A DNA stretch of 64,000 bases from an uncultured Acetatifactor sp. (lineage in GTDB: Bacteria; Bacillota; Clostridia; Lachnospirales; Lachnospiraceae), in the NCBI GenBank assembly GCA_910584375.1, contig CAJUAH010000013.1, forward strand, positions 1 to 64,000, in the 5' to 3' direction. The notes under the pieces are model-generated. The model worked only from the letters and a program-made list of their open reading frames with translations. It ran no database searches and was not told the origin of the DNA. This document shows positions 58,807 through 64,000 of the stretch, piece after piece (position 1 is the first letter of the stretch; each line of letters begins with the position of its first letter). Both the position numbers and the translations under genes were made by a program.

Positions 58807-60545
58807 TTTCCGTCCCTCTCCAAAATCTGTTTTCCCTGCACCACGCCCCAGCCCAGGATACTGAAGTCCCTGTCCTCCTGCCCCGGCGCCATCCGCACTT
58901 CCACATGGTACTTTTTCCGCTCCCGCTCCCGGAAACAGATCAGGGCGTTACAGTGATTCCAGCCAATAACATGGGGATCGACAACCAGAACCTTCTCGCC
59001 GTCCACCCATACCTCGGCGCAGCCCACCTGGCGGTCGGCGCTGTCCTTATACACCAGCAGCAGACTTTCACAGGTGATATCCATGACAAAGGGCCTGCCG
59101 CCTTCTGCCGCCCCTCCCCGGTACATCCAATTGTCCGGGAACTCACGGGTGCCCGCCAGATCCATATTCCGCTCCACCGCCTGGGTGTCTCCGTCCACAT
59201 GGACGAAACCGCCGCAGTCGATTGCCGCCCCTTCCAGAGGATGCCTGCGATCCAGCAGCCGCACCTCGGCAAAGGCTCCGCCCAGCGGAGGCTGTACCCG
59301 CGCCGGATCCAGCGTATCCTCGTCCGCATCCTGGACGTCCACCGCCTGCAGCAGGCGCAGGAGACCGTCGGCCATGATCCTGTGCCCCGTGTTGGTGGGG
59401 TGATAGGAGTCGTAAAAGAACTGATTCTTGCTGACCACCCTGCCCTCGCCCGGCTTTTGGTAGAACTGTTCCACCACCGCGTCCCGGACGCTGACCATGG
59501 GCAGATCGTAAGCCCGGCCCACCGGGGACAGGCGCTCCTGCAGGTTGAAATCATTGGCAAACACCGCGAACAGCAGAATCACCGCCGGGCGGTTCTCCGC
59601 GCCGAGTATCTTCCGCACCAGGGAGTCGTAACACTCTCCCCTGGTCTCGTCCCCCTCGTCGTTGACGGCAAACTCCACCACCACCACATCCGGGGTTACT
59701 TTTCCGTCGTCCAGCACGTCCGTCTCATAGCGGATCATCCCCAGCTCTGAAGGAGTTCCCCCCACGCCCGCTTTCACGTAATGGACATTGTCGCTCAGCC
59801 CCCTGCCAGTCAGCTCGCAGAACCCGCAGAAGGTTCTGTACGCATAGCACTCGCTGTTAATAGGGATGGCGCCCGCTCCCTGGGTGATGGATCCGCCGAT
59901 AAAGGCCACGGTCACATCCTCTCCCCTGCGGGCTTTGTCGATGGCCCTCTTGAGCCGGGCATTGTTGCCGGTCTGCACCGTGGCCCTGTCCACCATGCGC
60001 CTGTAGAGGGGCGAGTCAAAGTCCACCGGTTCCTCCTCTTCCACCTCCGGCGCGTCAAAGCCGTCCCGGAGATAAAAACGCACCGCCACCGTGGCCAGCG
60101 CTCCCGCGCAGGGAAACTCAAAACGTATCTGTCCGGGGATATCGTCGTCATCGGACCACGCACAGTTCTCCAGCTCCAGAATATGCTCCATGCCGTTGGC
60201 CTGCACCGGCAGCCGCAGCGTGGTACCCGAACCGTACACATCCCTGTGTCCGTACATCTGCAGGCAGAAATCCGCCGTCAGCTCCCTGTCATCCGCCTCC
60301 ACCGTGACGCCGATGCTGTGTACCAGACGCCGGAATCCCTCTGTGGTTTCCAGCAGTTTCAGCATCTCTTCGTCGGCGATGCCGCCCACCAGCCTGGCGC
60401 TGCTGAGCATCCGCCCGTCGTTCATATACAGGAACTGTACGCCTCTCCCGTCCGCCTGGGGCGAACCCGCGACGCTCTTGCCCCGCATTATGTAAAAACT
60501 CTTCCTCTTCTTTGTGGGATCCTTTGGTGCTTTTGGTCCTTCCAT
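58803..60545 (-). CDS. SGNH/GDSL esterase, probable acetylxylan esterase
   Basis: 580 residues. N-terminal beta domain (about 1-200), then an SGNH hydrolase (about 205-400): block I 'VAFIGGSITQGAGA' (nucleophile Ser), block II 'KAGVGGTPSELGM', block III 'VVVEFAVNDEGD' (Asn) and block V 'FFYDSYHPTNTGHRIMADGL' (Asp, His). A C-terminal domain (about 420-580) is beta-rich. Place between GH8 and GH115 genes makes a deacetylase of acetylated xylo-oligosaccharides likely; the specificity is inferred. ATG 60545 has GGAG; GTG 60554 is an alternative. Confidence 0.9.
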   Translation of the reverse strand: MEGPKAPKDPTKKRKSFYIMRGKSVAGSPQADGRGVQFLYMNDGRMLSSARLVGGIADEEMLKLLETTEGFRRLVHSIGVTVEADDRELTADFCLQMYGHRDVYGSGTTLRLPVQANGMEHILELENCAWSDDDDIPGQIRFEFPCAGALATVAVRFYLRDGFDAPEVEEEEPVDFDSPLYRRMVDRATVQTGNNARLKRAIDKARRGEDVTVAFIGGSITQGAGAIPINSECYAYRTFCGFCELTGRGLSDNVHYVKAGVGGTPSELGMIRYETDVLDDGKVTPDVVVVEFAVNDEGDETRGECYDSLVRKILGAENRPAVILLFAVFANDFNLQERLSPVGRAYDLPMVSVRDAVVEQFYQKPGEGRVVSKNQFFYDSYHPTNTGHRIMADGLLRLLQAVDVQDADEDTLDPARVQPPLGGAFAEVRLLDRRHPLEGAAIDCGGFVHVDGDTQAVERNMDLAGTREFPDNWMYRGGAAEGGRPFVMDITCESLLLVYKDSADRQVGCAEVWVDGEKVLVVDPHVIGWNHCNALICFRERERKKYHVEVRMAPGQEDRDFSILGWGVVQGKQILERDGK

Positions 60546-60584
60546 GTTCTCCACTCTCCCGATCGTCTATATTTTACGGCAGTC

Positions 60585-61727
60585 CTACCAGATCCTGTAA
60601 TTGCCGCTCAGCGCCAGAAACGCGAACATATACAGGCAGTTGTCATAGTATCTCCACTTGCCGGTACGCAGGGGCATCTTCCAGAAATGCTCCACCCACT
60701 CCCTGGCCAGCTCCCCCTGCGCCGCCAGTGATCCCTGGGCAGTGGTAGCTGTGATGCCGAAGGGATGCAGCGCCCGCTCGTCCGCGATCCGGCCGTCCAC
60801 CTCGTAGATGTGATAGCTGCCCCTGCGGCAGTCGTCTATCAGAAACTGCTGTATCCGGTCCGCCGCGGCCCGCTGTCCCACATCCACGCCGAACCACTCA
60901 TAGTCCAGTCCGATATTGGCGATCGTGCGGTAGGCATCGCTGAAGAACCAGTCGTGCCTGTCCCTGGTCCAGGGGATGGGACGGCTCATGGGACTGCCGT
61001 CAAACTCCGCGTACTCCGCGCTCAGCCCCGTCACGGGATGGCTGGCTTTTGCCAGATATTCCCGGCTGGCCGCGGCAGCCTCCTTCCAGAACGCTCTGTC
61101 CTCCTCGTCCGCCCACAGCGCGAAAAGCTCGTAAAAATGAGGCAGATGATAGGAGGGATCCGTGTAGTCGATACCCGGCACAAACAGGATCTGGTGATTG
61201 TCCCTGTTCCACATGGGATGGCCCTTACGGCCGTTCTCCCCCTTGTGCAGGCAGGCCCGCAGAATCTCCCTGGCCTGCTGGGAGTATGCGAAAATCCCCT
61301 CTCCGTCTCCCCATCTGTGGGAGGCGAAAAACAGCGCCATGGCGAAAAACTCTTCCCCGTCCGGGGCGGCGCCGTCGGCGTTCCTGCTGCCGTCCGTGCC
61401 GCAGGACCAGGCAAAATAGCCCTCGCTCCAGCCCTCGGTCATAAACATATATGTCTTGGCCCATTTCCAGATTCGGTCAAACTCTTCCTTCATGTCCAGC
61501 TGTACGCACATCATCATGCCGTAGGACATGCCCTCGGTACGGGCGTCATTGTTGCCGGTGTCCTCCAGATATCCCATATCCTCACCCACGGGATGATAGA
61601 TCCGCTCCTCCTCGCCGCCGTAGAAAAAGGTCCGAACAATCTCCGCCAGTTTCCTGTCGATCTCCTCCTGGGAGATCCCGATCTCCGCAAACAGGTTGCG
61701 GTAAGTTCTGTTTGTTACGTCGCCCAT
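60585..61727 (-). CDS. GH8 reducing-end xylose-releasing exo-oligoxylanase
   Basis: 380 residues, alpha/alpha-barrel GH8. 'NNDARTEGMSYGMMMCVQLD' holds the acid Glu, 'TDGSRNADGAAPDGEEFFAMALFFASHRWGDGEGIFAY' the substrate cleft, and 'RDRHDWFFSDAYRTIANIGLDYEWF' the base Asp region, as in Rex enzymes. No signal peptide: removes xylose from the reducing end of imported oligosaccharides. First gene of the operon. The ATG at 61727 is 8 bases after GGAGG; an upstream in-frame ATG and TTG are less well spaced. Confidence 0.93.
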   Translation of the reverse strand: MGDVTNRTYRNLFAEIGISQEEIDRKLAEIVRTFFYGGEEERIYHPVGEDMGYLEDTGNNDARTEGMSYGMMMCVQLDMKEEFDRIWKWAKTYMFMTEGWSEGYFAWSCGTDGSRNADGAAPDGEEFFAMALFFASHRWGDGEGIFAYSQQAREILRACLHKGENGRKGHPMWNRDNHQILFVPGIDYTDPSYHLPHFYELFALWADEEDRAFWKEAAAASREYLAKASHPVTGLSAEYAEFDGSPMSRPIPWTRDRHDWFFSDAYRTIANIGLDYEWFGVDVGQRAAADRIQQFLIDDCRRGSYHIYEVDGRIADERALHPFGITATTAQGSLAAQGELAREWVEHFWKMPLRTGKWRYYDNCLYMFAFLALSGNYRIW

Positions 61728-61763
61728 AGTCATATCCTCCGTCAAAAGATAGTCTTATGGATA

Positions 61764-61769
61764 ATTATA
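61764..61769 (-). promoter_or_regulatory. -10 element of the xylan/exporter operon
   Basis: TATAAT on the minus strand within GACTATAATTA, identical over 11 bases to the importer-operon start, again without a good -35. Confidence 0.6.
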
Positions 61770-61859
61770 GTCTTTTCCGGGGGGGAAAATCTCTTTAAAG
61801 TTTGTCATAAACTAATCATTTCTTGCTAATTTCTGCCCGGCTTGCCTTTGGGGTTCTGA

Positions 61860-61888
61860 TTGACCGGGGGATGGAGATGGAGTATACT
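61860..61888 (+). promoter_or_regulatory. Promoter of the second AraC gene
   Basis: TTGACC (61860-61865), 17 bases, TATACT (61883-61888) on the plus strand, 28 bases before the ATG. Strong match. Confidence 0.75.
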
Positions 61889-61916
61889 AAAGCAAATATA
61901 TCCCCGGAGGCTTCCC

Positions 61917-62900
61917 ATGAACATCATTCATTTTGTCGGTTACAGTGCCGTGCATACGTCCGATTTTCTGTTTGAAATGACGCCCGCGCCGCTTGATCAG
62001 TATACGCTGCTGCTGGTATTTACGCCGGTACAGTTCCTGCTGGAAGGCCAGTGGCAGGAGTTTCCCGCCGGGACGGCCATCCTCTACGCCCCCGGCCAGC
62101 CCATCTGCTACCGCGCCTGCCGGGAAACTTATCAGAACGACTGGATACGCTTTTCCACAGACGAACCGCTGGTGACGCAGTTCCCCCTGACCGGCGTCCC
62201 CTTTCCCGTATCCGACACGGAATACTGCCATCTCCTGTTCAAGCTGCTGACCTGGGAGAGTTCCCTGACCTCCGCGGACAGCGGCAGCGATCTGGCCGTC
62301 TCCAATCTGCTGCAGACTCTGTTTCTGAGGCTCGGCCAGGACACCGCCCGCCGGGAGGCGAGTCCCTACGCCTCGCAGCTGCTCCGCCTGCGTAAAAAGA
62401 TCTACAACAGCCCTCACCATCCCTGGAACATTCAGGCCATGGCGCGGGAGCTGCATCTGAGCGCCGGTTATCTGCAGATCCTGTACCGGAAGATGTTCGG
62501 CGTATCCTGCATGGACGACGTGATCGCGGGCAGGATCCGAAAAGCCAGGGAACAGCTGGCCTACACGGAGAAACCCGTCTCAGAGGTCGCCGACGCCTGC
62601 GGCTATCACAATGTGGAACATTTCTGCCGCCAGTTTCGCCAGCAGACGGGCATGACCCCCAGCGCCTTCCGTCGGGGATTCTCAGGCGCGTCCGTCCTTC
62701 CCGCCGGCGCCCCGGGCAAAGCGGCGGCAAAAAAAGAGACGTCTCCGGAGATAGGCTCCGAAACCGCCCCTTATACCAAATATCCCGACACCGCTCCTTT
62801 TATCAGTCTGTCGCACTATAATATAGCGGGATCGGATATACCGTCTGACGCTCTGGATCCCGACGGGAATATTCCCCCGCCCCGTATTCCGGATCGCTGA
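61917..62900 (+). CDS. AraC-family regulator of the xylan/exporter operon
   Basis: 327 residues. The N-terminal sensor domain (about 1-130) has 'GQWQEFPAGTAILYAPGQPICYRA', like cupin sugar sensors. The AraC domain is at about 160-260 ('WNIQAMARELHLSAGYLQILYRKMFGVSCMDDVI' and 'PVSEVADACGYHNVEHFCRQFRQQTGMTPSAFRR'). A Pro/Ala-rich tail of about 65 residues follows, with no family match. Divergent from the GH8 operon, so the likely activator of it. GGAGG six bases upstream. Convergent with the GH43 gene, 4 bases apart. Confidence 0.93.
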   Translation: MNIIHFVGYSAVHTSDFLFEMTPAPLDQYTLLLVFTPVQFLLEGQWQEFPAGTAILYAPGQPICYRACRETYQNDWIRFSTDEPLVTQFPLTGVPFPVSDTEYCHLLFKLLTWESSLTSADSGSDLAVSNLLQTLFLRLGQDTARREASPYASQLLRLRKKIYNSPHHPWNIQAMARELHLSAGYLQILYRKMFGVSCMDDVIAGRIRKAREQLAYTEKPVSEVADACGYHNVEHFCRQFRQQTGMTPSAFRRGFSGASVLPAGAPGKAAAKKETSPEIGSETAPYTKYPDTAPFISLSHYNIAGSDIPSDALDPDGNIPPPRIPDR

Positions 62901-62904
62901 ACCC

Positions 62905-64000
62905 CTATTTCAGTATCAGGCTGGTCCTGACTTGCCGGAAAGCCTCCCGCAGATCCGTCTCCTCCGTCATATCCAGCACGGGGGCTCCGTCCACGTCAAA
63001 ATGCACCCGGCGGATACCGCTGCTGCGCGCCCCGTCCGTGCCGGGACGGGCGTGGTAAGTATTCCAGACGTTGCCATCCGTATCCTCCACATAGGCGTTG
63101 TGCCCGGTTCCGTACTCTCCCTCCACGCTGCGGGAAGTAAGAATCGGATAATTGTTCTTGCGCCAGCTCTCCCGGCGCAGCAGATCCCTGCCCCGCTCTG
63201 TGACCAGATAGCTCACCACATAGGAAGTGTCCACCGCGGCGGCGGAAAAAGTCACATACAGCTTATCTCCCACCGGCAGCGCATAGGGGCCTTCCTCCAC
63301 AAAGGTATGATTGTTGGCCCAGCCATAGTCGGGCTTGGAGAGCAGCACCGGCTCGGAGGCCAGCCGCCAAGGCTGCCGCCGGTCCAGGCGGGCAATATAC
63401 AGCCAGGCCCCCAGATCTTCCGGCAAAAACTGCCGCTGGGACCAGATCACATAATATTCTCCCTCCCAGAGAAAACAGGTCATATCAAGCGAGATCGTCC
63501 TGCCCGCCTCGCACAGGTCGCTGCCGTCCGCCCGGACGATCCTGCGGGGAGCCGACCAGTCCTCCCGCCGGACAGGGCTGCCGCCCTCACGCAGAGCCAT
63601 GATATGGCTCTCCTCCTCATAAAACGGACCCGGTGTGGCGGCGTGGAATATGTACAGCCGCCCCTCGATCTCATGAAACTCGGGAGCCCACAGCAATCCG
63701 CCGATCCCCTCATAGGTCTCCGAATCCAGCAGCAGGATCTCCTCCGCCGCGGCCAGTCCCTCCAGAGTATCCGCCTCCCGTATATACAGCGTGTGATTGT
63801 TGTCCGCATCGTTGGTGGCAATAAAATAGTACTTCCCGTTCCAGCGGGTCACACAGGGATCCGCCCGGTTATACGCCACCGGGAACGGAAACCACGGGCG
63901 GTATATCTCCCCGCAGACCACTCTCCTGCCCCCGTGCGACAGATCCAGTCCCTCCAGATTCCAGTCCACGCGTTTTTCGCAGGATGTTCCGTCACTGTAG
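62905..64000 (-). CDS. GH43-like glycoside hydrolase, 5' end cut by window edge
   Basis: A propeller hydrolase with 'YNRADPCVTRWNGKYYFIAT' (base Asp), 'GLLWAPEFHEIEGRLYIFHAA', 'LDMTCFLWEGEYYVIWSQ' and 'FVEEGPYALPVGDKLYVTFS' (acid Glu region). A GTG at 63969 could start it, but the frame is open through the right edge (upstream residues YSDGTSCEKR), so the true N-terminus and perhaps another module lie outside. By context an arabinofuranosidase or xylosidase. Confidence 0.88.
   Translation of the reverse strand, partial: YSDGTSCEKRVDWNLEGLDLSHGGRRVVCGEIYRPWFPFPVAYNRADPCVTRWNGKYYFIATNDADNNHTLYIREADTLEGLAAAEEILLLDSETYEGIGGLLWAPEFHEIEGRLYIFHAATPGPFYEEESHIMALREGGSPVRREDWSAPRRIVRADGSDLCEAGRTISLDMTCFLWEGEYYVIWSQRQFLPEDLGAWLYIARLDRRQPWRLASEPVLLSKPDYGWANNHTFVEEGPYALPVGDKLYVTFSAAAVDTSYVVSYLVTERGRDLLRRESWRKNNYPILTSRSVEGEYGTGHNAYVEDTDGNVWNTYHARPGTDGARSSGIRRVHFDVDGAPVLDMTEETDLREAFRQVRTSLILK

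Overview
The window reads as a chromosomal segment of an anaerobic, spore-forming gut Firmicute, most likely a Lachnospiraceae (Clostridia). The signs are a spoIIAA-spoIIAB-sigF operon with spoVA genes, a PPi-type phosphofructokinase, a T-box-controlled valS, PadR/DUF1700/DUF4097 genes, CUT1 sugar importers without their own ATPase, and a large xylan-degradation locus. Most genes are on the minus strand. I saw no rRNA, tRNA, CRISPR array or transposase.

Layout, left to right. 1-340: edge-truncated helical protein. 528-5514: sporulation block (spoVAC, spoVAB, spoVAA, a GH25 lysozyme, sigF, spoIIAB, spoIIAA). 5625-11734: valS with T-box leader, folC, a 49-residue ORF and a TPR membrane protein. 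11904-15910: an ECF transporter S component, then a PadR-controlled operon (padR, DUF1700, DUF4097, a frameshifted traX). 16016-17835: a PlsY-like protein with an MGDG-synthase-type glycosyltransferase. 18124-18163: a cluster of DnaA-box-like sequences. 18349-23762: DNA repair genes (PD-(D/E)XK-XPD-type helicase; an SOS-box-controlled radical SAM pair) and an HPr-like protein without the phosphorylatable His. 23807-24072: two face-to-face small RNA promoters. 24110-29578: PPi-PFK, a FliD-like gene behind a sigma-D-type promoter, an HTH regulator, and two paralogues of an unrecognised family, one broken by an in-frame TGA.

The right half (29.9-64 kb) is devoted to glycans, apparently arabino/glucuronoxylan. 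One operon (44982 to 31696) encodes a solute-binding protein with carbohydrate-binding-like modules, two complete permease pairs, an NHL-repeat protein, a Yip1 membrane protein, a DUF5696 protein and a second binding lipoprotein. A second operon (61727 to 46304) encodes GH8 exo-oligoxylanase, an SGNH esterase, GH115 alpha-glucuronidase, then a MacB/FtsX-type ABC complex (two lipoprotein adaptors, one permease, two ATPases, one with an AbrB-like tail) and a GH43. Two further GH43 genes and two AraC regulators complete the locus. Both operons start at a -10 with the same 11-bp context and a poor -35, which fits activation by the neighbouring AraC proteins.

The least explained parts are the exporter-type complex translationally coupled to xylanases, the double-permease/DUF5696/Yip1/NHL operon, and the convergent small-RNA element.
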